Source: Synaphobranchus kaupii
Taxonomy: Eukaryota; Chordata; Actinopteri; Anguilliformes; Synaphobranchidae
NCBI GenBank assembly: GCA_029718625.1
Contig: CM056396.1
Location: 26,220,624-26,284,623 of the forward strand
DNA length: 64,000 nucleotides
Reading direction: 5' to 3'
Shown: positions 37,395 through 50,280 of the stretch, piece after piece
Numbering within the stretch: the stretch's first letter is position 1
Layout of the letters: every line of letters begins with the position of its first letter
Notes under the pieces: model-generated
Database searches by the model: none
Told to the model about the DNA's origin: nothing
The model's input: the letters and a program-made list of their open reading frames with translations, nothing else
Translations under genes and position numbers: made by a program

Positions 37395-40330
37395 AATGCA
37401 ATTTTTTGATTCCAATGTATAGGAAATTATCTTTACTTAATAACTGCGGTGAAATATGTAAAAAATAATGAATTGCAAGACATTTATGATGAAAAATGTG
37501 TTTTGGGGAAAATGAAAAAACATAAGACTATAGTCTTATGTCCGAAAAGGGCCAAAATGGTCAAAAATATTTTAAGGCCATTTTTTGATTCCAATGTATA
37601 GGAAATTATCTGTACTTAATAAATGCGGTGAAATATGTGAAAAAATAATGAGTTTTTAGACATTTATGATGACGAATGTGTTTTGGGGAAAATGAAAAAA
37701 CATAAGACTATAGTCTTATGTCCGAAAAGGGCCAAAATGGTCAAAAACATTAAAATGCCATTTTTTGTTTCCAATGTATAGGAAATTATCTTTACTTAAT
37801 ACCTGTGGTGAAATATGTGAAAAATAATGAATTGCAAGATATTTATGATGAAAAATGTGTTTTGGGGAAAATGAAAAAATATAAGACGGCTTATGTCCGA
37901 AAAGGGCCAAAATGGTCAAAAACATTTTAATGCCATTTTTTGATTCCAATGTGTATGAAATTATCTTTACTTATTAACTGCGGTGAAATATGTGAGAAAT
38001 GATGAGTTTTAAAACATTTATGATGAAAAATGTGTTTTGGGGTAAATGAAAAAACATAAGACTATATAGTCTTATGTCCGAAAAGGGCCAAAATGGTCAA
38101 AAATATTTTAAGGCCATTTTTTAATTCCAATGTATAGGAAATTATCTTTACTTAATGAATGCGGTGAAATATGTGAAAAATAATTAGTTTTAAGACATTT
38201 ATGATGAAAAATGTGTTTTGGGGAAAATGAAAAGACATAAGACTATATATAGTCTTATGTCCGAAAAGGGCCAAAATGGTCAAAAACATTAAAATGCCAT
38301 TTTTTGTTTCCAATGTATAGGAAATTATCTTTACTTAATACCTGTGGTGAAATATGTGAAAAATAATGAATTGCAAGACATTTATGATGAAAAATGTGTT
38401 TTGGGGTAAATGAAAAAACATAAGACTATAGTCTTATGTCCGAAAAGGGCCAAAACGGTCAAAAATATTTTAAGGCCAAAAAATAATGAGTTTTAAGACA
38501 TTTATGATGAAAAATATATTTTGGGGAAAATGAAAAAACATAAAACTATAGTCTTATGTCCGAAAAGGGCCAAAATGGTCAAAAACATTTTAATGCCATT
38601 TTTTGATTCCAATGTGTAGGAAATTATCTTTACTTAATAAATGCGGTGAAATGTGAAAAATAATGAGTTTTAAGACATTTATGATGAAAAATGTGCTTTG
38701 GGGAAAATTAAAAAACATAAGACTATAGTCTTATGTCCGAAAAGGGCCAAAATGGTCAAAAACATTAAAATGCCATTTTTTGTTTCCAATGTATAGGAAA
38801 TTATCTTTACTTATTAACTGCGGTGAAATATGTGAAAATAATGAATTGCAAGACATTTATGATGAAAAATGTGTTTTGGGGAAAATGAAAAAACATAAGG
38901 CTATAGGCTTATATCCGAAAAGGGCCAAAATGGTCAAAAAAATTTTAATGCTATTTTTTGATTCCGATGTATAGGAAATTATCTTTACTTAATAAATGCG
39001 GTGAAATATGTGAAAAATAATGAGTTTTAAGACATTTATGATGAAAAATGTGTTTTGGGGAAAATGAAAAAACCTAAGACTATAAGTCTTATGTCCGAAA
39101 AGGGCCAAAATGGTCAAAAATATTTTAATGCCATTTTTTGATTCCAATGTGTATGAAATTATCTTTACTTATTAACTGCGGTGAAATATGTGAGAAATGA
39201 TGAGTTTTAAAACATTTATGATGAAAAATGTGTTTTGGGGTAAATGAAAAAACATAAGACTATATAGTCTTATGTCCGAAAAGGGCCAAAATGGTCAAAA
39301 ATATTTTAAGGCCATTTTTTAATTCCAATGTATAGGAAATTATCTTTACTTAAGAAATGCGGTGAAATGTGAAAAATAATGAGTTTTAAGACATTTATGA
39401 TGAAAAATGTGCTTTGGGGAAAATTAAAAAACATAAGACTATAGTCTTATGTCCGAAAAGGGCCAAAATGGTCAAAAATATTTTAAGGCCAAAAAATAAT
39501 GAGTTTTAAGACATTTATGATGAAAAATGTGTTTTGGGGAAAATGAAAAAACATAAGACTATAGGCTCATGTCCGAAAAGGGCCAAAATGGTCAAAAATA
39601 TTTTAATGCCATTTTTTGATTCCAATGTGTATGAAATTATCTTTACTTACTTATTAACTGCGGTGAAATATGTGAAAAATAATGAGTTGTAAGACATTTA
39701 TGATGAAAAATGTGTTTTGGGGAAAATGAAAAAACATAAAACTATAGTCTTATGTCCGAAAAGGGCCAAAATGGTCAAAAAAATTTTAATGCCATTTTTT
39801 GATTCCAATTTATAGGAAATTATGTTTACTTATTCACTGTGGTGAAATATGTGAATAATAATGAGTTTTAAGACATTTATGATGAAAAATGTGTTTTTGG
39901 GAGAATGAAAAAACATACAAAAAAAAAAGACATAAGACTGTAGTCTTATCCACAAATTGACAAAATAGCCAAAAAATTTTAAAAGCCATTTTTTGATTCA
40001 GATAGATTATATTTACTTTACGCCCAATGTGAAATAACTGAATAAAAATATGTTTTTGGACATTTATGATTTATTATTTATTGGAAAAACCAAAAAAAAA
40101 AGATTATCGTCTTATGGCCAAAAATTGACCATTTAAAAAGCCATTTTTTGAGTCAGATGGATAGGAACTCATTTTTTTTATGACCGTTGAAAAAAAGTGA
40201 ATAAAAATGTGTTTTAGTGGAAAAACGTAAAAAGACGTAAGACTATATAGTCTTATGTCCAAAAAGTGACAAAATGGCCAAACATTTAAAAATGCCATTT
40301 TTCTTGATTTAGATGGACAGGAAATTTACT
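37350..40330. repeat. Palindromic satellite array 2
   Basis: This is the same monomer family as array 1 and starts near the palindrome centre at the Tc1 junction. The palindrome centres vary: ctatag, ctatatag (about 38065) and ctatatatag (about 38240), all still symmetric. Two truncated monomers share the same junction (ttttaaggccaaaaaataat) near 38470 and 39485, about 1016 bp apart. The right edge decays into the same highly diverged monomers as array 1 (39920-40330). Confidence 0.94.
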
Positions 40331-42060
40331 TCAATTTGCATATTTACTTCATAGCTGTGGTGAAATCAGTGAATACTGATGTAATTGGGTTAAAATTACC
40401 ATTAGGGCCAGGGTTTGGTTAGGGTTAGAGATTGGAAATGCTTAGTTACATTTCATATATGTTTGCTTGGGTTCAGGGTTAGACTTTGAATTTGGATGAC
40501 CTGAATGTTTTTGCTTTTAGGACACAAGATTTTTTTTTTTTTCATATTTTTCAGTGAAATATTTTTTTTTTGTAATAAATGACTTCAAACACATTTTAAT
40601 GTATTTCATCTGAAGATGTTTAATTTGTTTCTCATTAATTTGTTTCTCTCTATTTAATTTGTTTCTCATTCTGAACCGCATCCCTGAAGCAACATGTGTC
40701 TGGAAGTGTAATCTACAAATCTGAGCTGTTGACCTTTGACTCCTGACAGGCTATAAAGACCATAACAATCCCCACAGTGAAACAAATCATGGCACAAAAT
40801 GAATTACAATTTGAAAGATTCACTGAAATTGCTGGATTCATTTAAAAAATCAAAAAAACTCATAACATGAAAACGTACATGGACAGTATTCAAAACTTTT
40901 GCTGGATTATCAAAAGTGATACATTCACATGTTTATTCATGTAATGTTATTCAAAACTCATTTTAAACATTTTAAAGTGGTGATCCATAATTTTTCAGTT
41001 TCTGTAGATTTGGCAACATCTGTGGTGAGTGGTCATCACAACAGTTCATGTTCATACGCCAAATCCCAGAGTTCCATTCGAAACAAAGCTACAACCCCAA
41101 ACAGAGTGGTATTATTTTCTTGGGGGTGTAGTATGATAAGCGCATTGAGTGTTTAATCCAGCGGTAGCATATTTTGGAGAAAGAAGAATGCCTAGTAGAA
41201 ACGATCATCAATGTCGTCTGATAAACTACTATTGAACAACATATCAAACCTACTTTTGCATTTGACATGCAATTGTTTTTTTGTTTTTTGTTTTTTAATT
41301 CTCCCACCTCCACCCCCCCCCTCTTCAGAGAAGAGCTTTATTTATAGATTTACATTGACTGAGATTCAGAGAAAAGAAAAAAAAAACTGATTTCCATCCC
41401 TCATCAAACACCTTGTTACACTGACACCAAAACAAACAAACCAATAGAAATAACAGACATATATTATAGTCATTCACACACAGACACACTTACTAAAGAC
41501 AACCCCATGCACAAACAATCAACATAGACAGGATGCATAATACAAATAGAAAGAGAAAAAAATTGGAAAAAGTTTGACAAACGACAAACACATAGTGGGG
41601 GACATCAATGATAGAAAACATCGACCAAATATGCAACCGAAGAAAACTGGAGAAAATATTGTTCGAAGCAATAAGACAGTAATACAAAATAAAACAGAAT
41701 AAGCAAATAATCAAACTTAATGGAAATTTAAAAAAAGAGATATATAGAGGGAATTGAGTTGTTTTGGGGGGGGGGGGCTATTATGTAATGTGTAGCAATA
41801 ATGGTGTGTTGGGTGTAATGGGTCAATATGAATGCATGCGTGACAATTGTATTTTGTGTGGATTATGTGATTGTGATGTACACCTGTGCATGCACCTTTA
41901 CATTTTAATACTTGGCAGGAATGTCACACTGGATGACACCAATGGAAAATAGCATATCGAGGAACAATTACAGAGCACAAATACATTGACATGGATATTG
42001 CTACGAAAATGCCAGCGTGAAGCCAGCAAATATTTAAAAGATAAATTAAACTGAGATAAG
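40331..42060. other. Copy B, 3' flank of the NXPE gene, no gene seen
   Basis: Homologous to 27561-29339 with small indels (shorter G and C runs, and a region near 40640-40690 that differs from copy A). No coding region, RNA gene or intact mobile element is recognised. Confidence 0.6.
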
Positions 42061-42410
42061 TTACTTGGGTGAGTATTCATACCCCTCACATTATATTTTG
42101 TGGAAGTACCTTTTGCCACAAGAACCATTTAAAAAAAAACGTATATTGTATCTACCAAATTTGCACATTAGTTGTGATTTTCACCGATTCCTCCAGCTCT
42201 TTGAAAATGCACGGACATGGCTTCTGCACAGCCAATTTCAAGTTGTACAACAGATTTTTGATGTGGTTGAGGAGGAGTTTACCTGGGCCACTCAATGCTG
42301 TAAATCTCCATCCCCATAGTATGATATTCTCACCAGCATGCTTCACTATAGGGGTGGTGTTAACTGGGATATATACAATGTTAAGTTTGTGCTGACCAAT
42401 AATCCTCCTG
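42061..42410 (-). mobile_element. Tc1/mariner transposon remnant, copy B
   Basis: Equivalent of the remnant in copy A and equally broken. Its presence in all three copies shows the insertion predates the segment duplication. Confidence 0.5.
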
Positions 42411-42640
42411 GTTTTTAATCATAATAATGACAAGAATCACTTTTATGGCACGTAGGCAGAGGCAAATAAATTAATTGTACAGCTCAATAAAGGTGAATTT
42501 TTGCACTTATGAAGAGCTGCCAGACCACAGGGGGCATACACTTATACCATCAACATACCTCCAAATGCACTAATGCAATTTACAAATAAAAGTACCCAAA
42601 TACATACAAATACAGAGTAACCTTCCTGAGAGCACTATGC

Positions 42641-45600
42641 CTAGTGACAGGAGAAGGTCAGGGCCACAGCTACCTCATTAGAAACAATGACGTCATTAGG
42701 GTGGACGGAAAAACTGCTGGCGGCCACAGTCATGTCCCAGGCGTCCACCAGGGCCACTTTTAGGCCCTCAAACACCTTCCTCTGAGCCAGGTTCTGCATG
42801 TGGCCATACCAGTCACTGACTGCGATCATCCCTGCGGTAAATTCAAGGTTGTTCTCCAGCTTTATAACAACGCGTGCCCGGTGGCTGCGGGCGTGTAGCC
42901 GCAGGATCGCCCGGCGGATACTCTGGAGCCTTCGGATAAAGACTTCCGGAGGGAACGGCCGGAAATGCTGTCCAACTCCAATGACCACGATCACATCCTC
43001 CTGCCTGCCACCAACTGCTATGCCGTCCAGTACTTCGGGAATGGTGGCTGCCTTTACGTTGGATGCAAAATTGCTATTCCAGGGATGATTGTGCTTCATC
43101 CACCGGACATTGATGTTGTTACGGGCATCGACAGCCCAATATGACTGAAAGCGACTCCCGCTCACGATTCTCAGACCTGAGAAAATGGGACAAATGTTAG
43201 TTTCCTTCTGTCCTTGTGCCACGGAAATCCAAGCCAAATCCCAATTAACAGGATTCAATTCTGGACTTGGGGGGGGTCACTGCACAAACTGGACTAGTGC
43301 TTTATTCTGTCCAGTCCAAAAATTCAGAGGCACCAACTTAATTCTCTCACCATGGAATGAGAGAGAAACCTCGCAAAATATGACGTGATTTGTGAAATTA
43401 CATTTTCGATATTTGCCAAGAGGAACTCACACTATGTTCAAAAGCACACTGCTGTGAACATTCAAAAGAACAATCAGGAACTTGTACATCGTGTCTGTTT
43501 GGCTGTTGAATGATTGATGCATCGCGACAGCAAACACTATGTTGCCAATTGGCACACGCTAAAGTCGCGACAGACAGCTTACACTGATATTCCTGCCTTC
43601 AGCAAGGGCACACCCAAGCCGTTATATTTTTTTTCCCCATTGAGTTTTTCAAAATCATTACCTTTCACTTTTCTTGTCAAATACTCTAGCCACTGGCGTG
43701 CAGTGGAGTCACCCAATATGTAGAGCGTCTTATCCTTTAAACATCTCGTAATGGCAACTTCACTGAGGAAGGGGTCTGTCTGACAGAAGGAAGACGACCA
43801 CCTGTTTGAATAGAAATATCCCCCAGGAAAAGGGGAGTTCATTCCTGCCACACACTTCTCAGTTGGAGTGTGAGCCGCACCTGAAATATTGAAAAGCACA
43901 GAAAGAAAATGGCGATGGTTAAACGCACGAAGGAAATAGACTCATTGCCTCCATGATGTTCAGTGGCATTACGATATATTTTATTTTATTTAGGCACAAA
44001 GACGTGAATCAGGCTATGGATTTAAAAGGATGATGTAGAATTTAAGTTCATATTCACCATAGAGTACTCAAGTGAGTATGTCAGACGTGGGCGGAGTCTG
44101 GTTTCGGAGTCTGGGCGGAGCTTGCTAAATTTAGAAGCCTGCCCGACAAGGTCAGAAACTACACTACGGTTAACCACATAAAGCAATTTTAGCTTTTAGT
44201 TCTTCAAGCTAGCTAGCTCAGGTTAGAAAAAAGTGTTTAAAAACCGAGCTGGTTAACATTATATGACAACGCTTGGAGACAATGCTACGCTATGGTTGCG
44301 CATCCGGAGTAAATTATGGGATGTCGAGTTTTTAAACAGTGCCAGCGCTGGTATATTCACAAAAAAATACTAAAATGTAAAATATACGCGAAGCTGGTCC
44401 AGAAAATGACATATTTTGTGAATGGCGTTATATTGAACAATCCAGAAAATGAATCACTAGAAATGGTTTAAAATTAAGTTTTAGTTAATGTCTATGGTCT
44501 AAATGAATGGGGAAGTTACTTCCGAAACCAGTGTGACGTAGTCACTTGAGTAGGTTCTTAGCAGTTAACACCACCAATATCCTCGTAGAAATAGTATCCC
44601 ATTGTGAGTCATAAAAGATCAATATTGCCTTGATTATGTCATGGATTGAATTCCAATCATGGATTGCATTCATACAGCACAATCGCAAAGCACTTCACTG
44701 AGGAGGGAAAATCACCTCAACCACCACCAATGCTAGCCATTTTGAGACAGAAAGTTTAAATCACACACTTACCTTGACTGTTGATGTGTGAATGGTCATA
44801 TCATACATCAATCAAGATAGAGAGGGAGGGACTAAGTAGCTAGTTACATGCAGGGATAGTTAAATGGCATGATTGACTGAATCAGAAACACAGGCAAACA
44901 AAAACATACCAGTACAATCAACGACTGTCACGGGTTTGAAGCTGTTTTTTATTTCTATTCCAATGTTTTCCCTTCAAAATACAACAAATAAACATGACAT
45001 TCAGACGATTAATCAAGCGTTCACATCAAAATCAGGAGCTTTAATTTCGACACACCCACATTAGCTGTAGTTCAGCGAGTACCATTTTGGCTGATTTTTA
45101 ATCAGAATTAATAATCAATACTTTACTAATTTTGTTGCGATACCTCTAAATCAGAAATATTTCTATATTTATATTAATTTATTCATAAGTATGAAAAAGG
45201 ATGTTGGTATATACCAAACAAGTTCAACTCTAAAAATGTTTGAGCAGCAGGTGAGACTCCACCAGGTTAAGCGTAAACTACCATTGGTTGGTGTTAGACC
45301 ACGTACATGTTGAGTAGCAGATGCCTTACCGGGCTAATAGCCGAGCGTCCTCCTTCGTGAGGTTAGGGCCTACATAGCTGAAGGCCTGCATGATGGCCAG
45401 AGAGTTGCAGGGAAGGGTCTCGGGCTTGTAGCAGGCATAATATTCTCCATCCTCCTTCTTCCTGTACTCACACAGGGCTCTGCCTGAGTCCGAGTCCAGC
45501 CGGAGGGCGCACGGAGTCGTCTCCTTTTTGCTCCCGGCGATAAAGGTTCCCCTGTGGGTGATCTTGACGTAGTCCTGCTCCCAGTCTCTCCGGAGAGCAT

Positions 45601-48600
45601 CAACTGCCTCAGAGGAGTGGATCAGACGCACGGAGACTCGAACCTCCCCGGGCCAAAACAAGCGGAAACTCACGCGGTAGGAGCCGTTGAGGAAGTCAGT
45701 GACGTCTCCCGACGCGCACGCCTGGAGCTTTGGAGAGTGGACCCGGGCCACAATGAAGTCTCCACCATAGGCTTTTGGATGCCCTGCATAGTTCCTCATC
45801 TCTACCAGGACATTCAGTGTGTCCCCCACACAGAACTGGGCCCTAGGCTGCTCTACCCTGACCACACTCTGCTGGGCACTGGAAGTGTTGTTGAAAGAGG
45901 TGAAGTGGGAGGTTGAGGGAGCCCATGACAATGAGAGGATAACTTCATCTACGGTCATTTCTTTGTGATCGGTCTTAAATTGCTCCTGCAATGAATATTA
46001 CAAGCGAATTTTAATTCATGAACATGTTGAATTGAAAAGCCTTTTTTTTATTTATTTTTTTTAATAAACTGACTTGGATGCTCAAAACAGAGAATAATGT
46101 TCAAAGGAACATAAACCGTAATTCAAAAGGACTAATTCCAATTCAAAGACATGCAGGTTACGCTAATTGGGGGGGCATTAACAGGGCGTTGCTGAAAAAG
46201 AGCATGTATGCTCAGTCAACCTACCCTGTATAAATAAAGGTAAATAATTCCTACCACACCACAAAAGCTAAATGTATGTAACCATTTTCAACATCCCTTT
46301 CACTCTATTTTCAAAGTGATTTTTCTTTCCCTTTCACCACCCTCGCTGACTCACAGTCTGTCTCCTAGAAAAGAAATAAGGTGTTTGCCATACCCCTAAC
46401 TACCGGTACCCGAAACTACACAATCACAACAGCAATACCATTGCCTTAAACAAATCTTGGTTCAGTCACCAGTTTAAGTTGAGAGTGGGGGTATCCATGC
46501 CATTGTCCAATTATGTCCCTATTTTACAAGTCTAAAAAAGAGAGAACCTTTCATAATGTTGCCAAACAAAAACTCAACAAACTTACCTGAGACTCCTTGT
46601 CTCTGCCAGTCTGTCCCTGCCTATCTGTCCCCAGCTCTGCTGTCTGTGTTCCATCTGTTGCCTGCTCAGCCTAATGACATCATTATGAAACATTTCCATT
46701 AGCATTTCACTTCTTTCTTATGAACATCTTATCAACTAGTCTTTGAGATATTTGGCTACTAGGGTTCTTACTTTGAGTTTTGGTGTACTGAAAAATGCTC
46801 TGTGATGTCCGTCTTTTCTTTTTTCTGCCATGTTCTACCTGGCTGGCTGGCTGGCTACACACACACATATACAGTGTGCAGGTTAAGGTAACGTAAGCTG
46901 CAACCTTTTGTAATTGTAATATAGTTTATGTTTTCATTTTATATTGGCTGGCTTCCCGCAATAGCTGAATTTGCAGAGCTAGCGAGCACCAATTCCATTT
47001 CTGTGGTGATTGCTATAATCTTTGCTATCGTCAGTTTACTCCAAGATCGGCACACAGGTGCTTCAAAGTCCCCTCGCAACAATTTAGCTTTTGCAATGAG
47101 ACCATTTAAGATATTTAAGAAAATTGTAGAAGAGAGTGTAGTTCTGTTCAGTTTGGAGTTCAGTTTATCGGTAACCTTATCACAGGCACTTCAAAGCACT
47201 ACAGCTGCATGCTGATCTTGGAATAAACTGACGATACTAAAGATTCCATCTTTGACGACGCCACATAAATGGAATAGGTGCTAGCTAGCTTGCTAGCTAA
47301 TGTTTGCTTTAGTTTGCTCCATCGTTTTGCTCGCTAGCTCTGCAAATTCAGCTATTGTGTGTGTGAACCCTGCCAACATAAAACTAAATCGCTATGGTGC
47401 GATTGACTGGATTAACTTCACATTAGCTACGTGCATTGAGTGCCTTTCAGACGGTAGACACGAACGCAATGTCACCTTGCCAACTAAGGAACACTACATT
47501 GCATTGCTAGTTTATCTCATTGACTCTAATTCAAACAGCTGCAACACTGTAGCTAGCTAGCAAACGTCAGCTAACCGCTAGCTAACATAAAGAGTGACCT
47601 GTAATTCAATAAAGCCAAAATGAAGACTGGTGACGATTATAAATGTGTTTGAAGTAAAGAAATGTCTAGCATATCCTTTGTTTGAACTAACTAGCTACTT
47701 ACTCGAGGTCAGCCACCAACGACAGACTCTGTGGATCAAACCATTGTGAGGCCAAGGGCAGGGGGTCGCAATCTTTTGAAACTTAAAAACGCACTATTAA
47801 GTGTCTATAATCAGCACAAGTGCTTTCATTGCGTATTGTTAATATTATTGAAATTACATAGTTATGTTTACAGTGATATATTGGGGGGGACAAATCATAT
47901 TTTTCCCAGGATGGGGGGGTCGTGTCCCCCCCTTCCCCCCCCGGGATTTCCGCCTATGGTCTTACGTAATGACAGCATTTAAGTTTAAAACAAAAATTTT
48001 TTGTTTTGTTTTTGCATGTAGGAAACACTGCCCTCTATTGGTATAATTAGGAACACTGCAGTTTTTGTAATTCTGGCCTCCTTCATTCATTCATATGTAC
48101 AGTGTGAGAAATCACACTGTACATATGAAATCATCACAAGAAATATGTGGTATAAACAGTAACACTGGCATTAAATGTTTTTGAATTCTGAAATCATGAA
48201 ATATGGAGACACTGAACTGGCACAAGAAATGAAATCGCCGTTACCTGTATTGATGTCCATTTGTATAGTTTGTAAAAATACAGAAAGAAAAAAACATAAG
48301 GCACACACAGAAATGAATATTAATTTCTTTCTTGAATATTTGCATTGTCTTGTTCCAAAATGAGGCCCAACAGCTGATGGAAGGTTTGTTGTTGTGCCCT
48401 GTAGGACAAATGAATAAAAATATATTATAGACTCAATAAGTGCTGGAAATATTGTTCTGATATACTGTTTCAGTTGTAAATATCGTGAAGCTGCAAGATG
48501 AGAATTTGCGTTACATATGGTACTCTTGTTTTTCTTAACATAATGGGTCGGTCACATTTAGCATTTACCTTATGTTCTGTTGACTGTTAGATACAGGTCA

Positions 48601-49191
48601 GGCTGTGGTTAGAAATTTGACCAAATTTGTCATCAGGACTGCCGTTTCCTTCACTGTTGTATAATGTCAGAAATGCAAACTAATATTTGAATAGAATTTT
48701 ATGTTTTCATACGTTGTGGTCTTGTGCTCGTAGAGAATGAACAACAATAGTAAAATTAGTCTTGTGGCATAGCCTGTAGAGCGAGCCGCAATGTTGGCAG
48801 TTTGAATCCGACTGCAAAACCTTTGTCGTGTGTCTCTCGCTCCCCATTTTTTCTGTCTCTGTACACTGTGCTGTCCAATACAAAATACAAATACAAAAGA
48901 AGCTGAAGAAACCCTAAAAAGAACTAGTTGAATGCACTAACAAAATAATAATCCACATTGTATACTAATATCATTTCAAGCAATAATCCAGCTCAGAAAT
49001 GTTCTAACAGAGGGAACACTAATTTTTAATTTTCTTGAGTATTCCGCCCAAGAGAAACAATTATGCAATTATTTCTGTGAAAACCTAGATTTAAAAAAAA
49101 TAAGAGTAGGCACAAAAAAGCAATTCATAAAAACGCATAATACAGTAGTACTCACCTCCCCCAACTTGTCCATCGGTTTAATAAATTCCAT
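42641..49191 (-). CDS. NXPE family protein (neurexophilin and PC-esterase domains), copy B
   Basis: Exons rebuilt from splice sites: 49156-49191, 46587-46661, 45330-45985, 44910-44941 (32 nt), 43662-43880 and 42641-43176. Phases agree throughout and give 517 codons plus stop. Exon 3 encodes the neurexophilin-like region (QFCVGDTLNVLVEMRNYAGH, CASGDVTDFLNGSYRVSFRL). Exon 5 carries LYILGDSTARQW, the esterase-type GDS block (Ser about 325). Exon 6 carries VVIGVGQHFRPFPPEVFIRR and VHPND (His about 498). The Asp of a DxxH motif is not at the usual place. NXPE proteins are secretory-pathway glycoproteins, and human NXPE1 has been reported to O-acetylate sialic acid; any activity here is inference. 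The start ATG directly follows an acceptor and no signal anchor is seen, so a 5' exon may be missing. The gene is a hybrid: exons 1-2 match copy A, exons 4-6 match copy C. Confidence 0.85.
44067..44550. mobile_element. Candidate 484-bp MITE, copy B
   Basis: Same element, same length and same TA-flanked ctcaagtga termini as in copy A. It was inherited by duplication, not inserted anew. Confidence 0.6.
46959..47357. mobile_element. Fold-back element, copy B
   Basis: Identical in layout to copy A: 29-bp perfect outer arms at 46959-46987 and 47329-47357. It lies in NXPE intron 1. Confidence 0.65.
48090..48129. other. Perfect 18-bp hairpin with GAAA loop, copy B
   Basis: Same hairpin as in copy A with no change in arms or loop. 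Confidence 0.7.
48761..48916 (+). mobile_element. tRNA-derived SINE remnant, copy B
   Basis: Duplicate of the SINE remnant in copy A, with the same A-box-like and B-box-like motifs. Confidence 0.6.
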
Positions 49192-49331
49192 CTGAAAAAG
49201 AATACGTGGTTGCCCTTATGATAATCATATAATTATAATATTACAATAATAAGCCAGCATTACATAAAGCTATAAGCCTTTATAGTAAACCATTGTATGT
49301 GTCTGAGTGTCTAAAATGAGTGATTTGCCTA

Positions 49332-50235
49332 CAGTGTCACACAATTATTGGCACCCCAGGTAAAGATGAGTAAAAAGGGTTATAAATAATTCACCGTTTG
49401 GTAAATTAGCTTAATATCATACTGAAAAAATTAGAAAAATCCAACCTTTAATTGAAGTTAATTTATTCTTAGGAAAAAAAAAAATCCCTCATCAAGAAAG
49501 AATTATTTTTAACAAAACCACGTGTGCCACAATTAATGGCACCCCTCAAAATTATATGAACTTATGAACAAAGTTCATGTAACTGAAGCATTTTTTCCAT
49601 TTATATATTTTTTTTTAAAGTAGATCAGAGTGTTTAGGAACTTTCAAGCAGTAATCCATGACTTTCTGTTTCACTGGGGTATAAATATGAGGTGACACAG
49701 AGGCCCTTATTCATACATCAGCATGGGAAAGATAAGAAAACACACAAATAAAATGAGGGGAAAGTGTGTTGAGCTTCATAAGTCAGGGACTGGCTATAAA
49801 AAAATTGGTACTCACCTGAAAATGCCCATATCTACCATTAAAAAGTTCAAAGCAACTGGAACTGTTACAAACTTGCCTGGAAGAGGACCCAAGTTTATTT
49901 TGCCCCCACGCACAGTGAGGAGGAGGATGGTAAGAGAGGCAAAAAAATCCCCAAGGATCACTGTTGGAGAATTACAGAGGAAAGTAGCATCTTGGGGTCT
50001 TCAAGTCTCCAAAACTACCATTAGACGTCACCTCCATGCCAACAAATTATTTGGAAGGCATGCCAGAAAAAAGCCTTTCCTGTCATTTCACCACAAACGT
50101 AAGCGCCTGGAGTTTGCTAAACGCTACTGTAACCAGGTATACTATGGTCAGATGAAACGAAAATTGAGCTTTTCGGCAACCAACACTCAAGGTGGGTTTA
50201 GCGTAAAAAGAAGGATGGCTATACTGAAAATAACC
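49332..50235 (+). mobile_element. Tc1-like transposon, 3' half replaced by satellite (copy B)
   Basis: Same left end, internal direct repeat and satellite junction as in copy A, so the truncation predates duplication of this segment. Confidence 0.85.
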
Positions 50236-50280
50236 TATAGTCTTATGTCCGAAAAGGGCCAAAATGGTCAAAAACATTAA
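49723..50280 (+). pseudogene. Truncated Tc1 transposase fused to satellite (copy B)
   Basis: The 185-residue frame is identical to that of copy A, with the same missing 12 bp, the same frameshift before WSDETKIELF and the same satellite-derived tail. Confidence 0.85.

Larger units (their letters stand above)
32834..45718. repeat. Tandem duplication, unit 1 (A-right, array 2, B-left)
   Basis: This segment is nearly identical to 45719-58427. Corresponding positions are offset by 12886 bp on the left part and 12708-12709 bp on the right part. The change is caused by one satellite monomer of 178 bp present here and missing in unit 2. Boundaries are approximate and lie inside NXPE exon 3. Confidence 0.8.
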
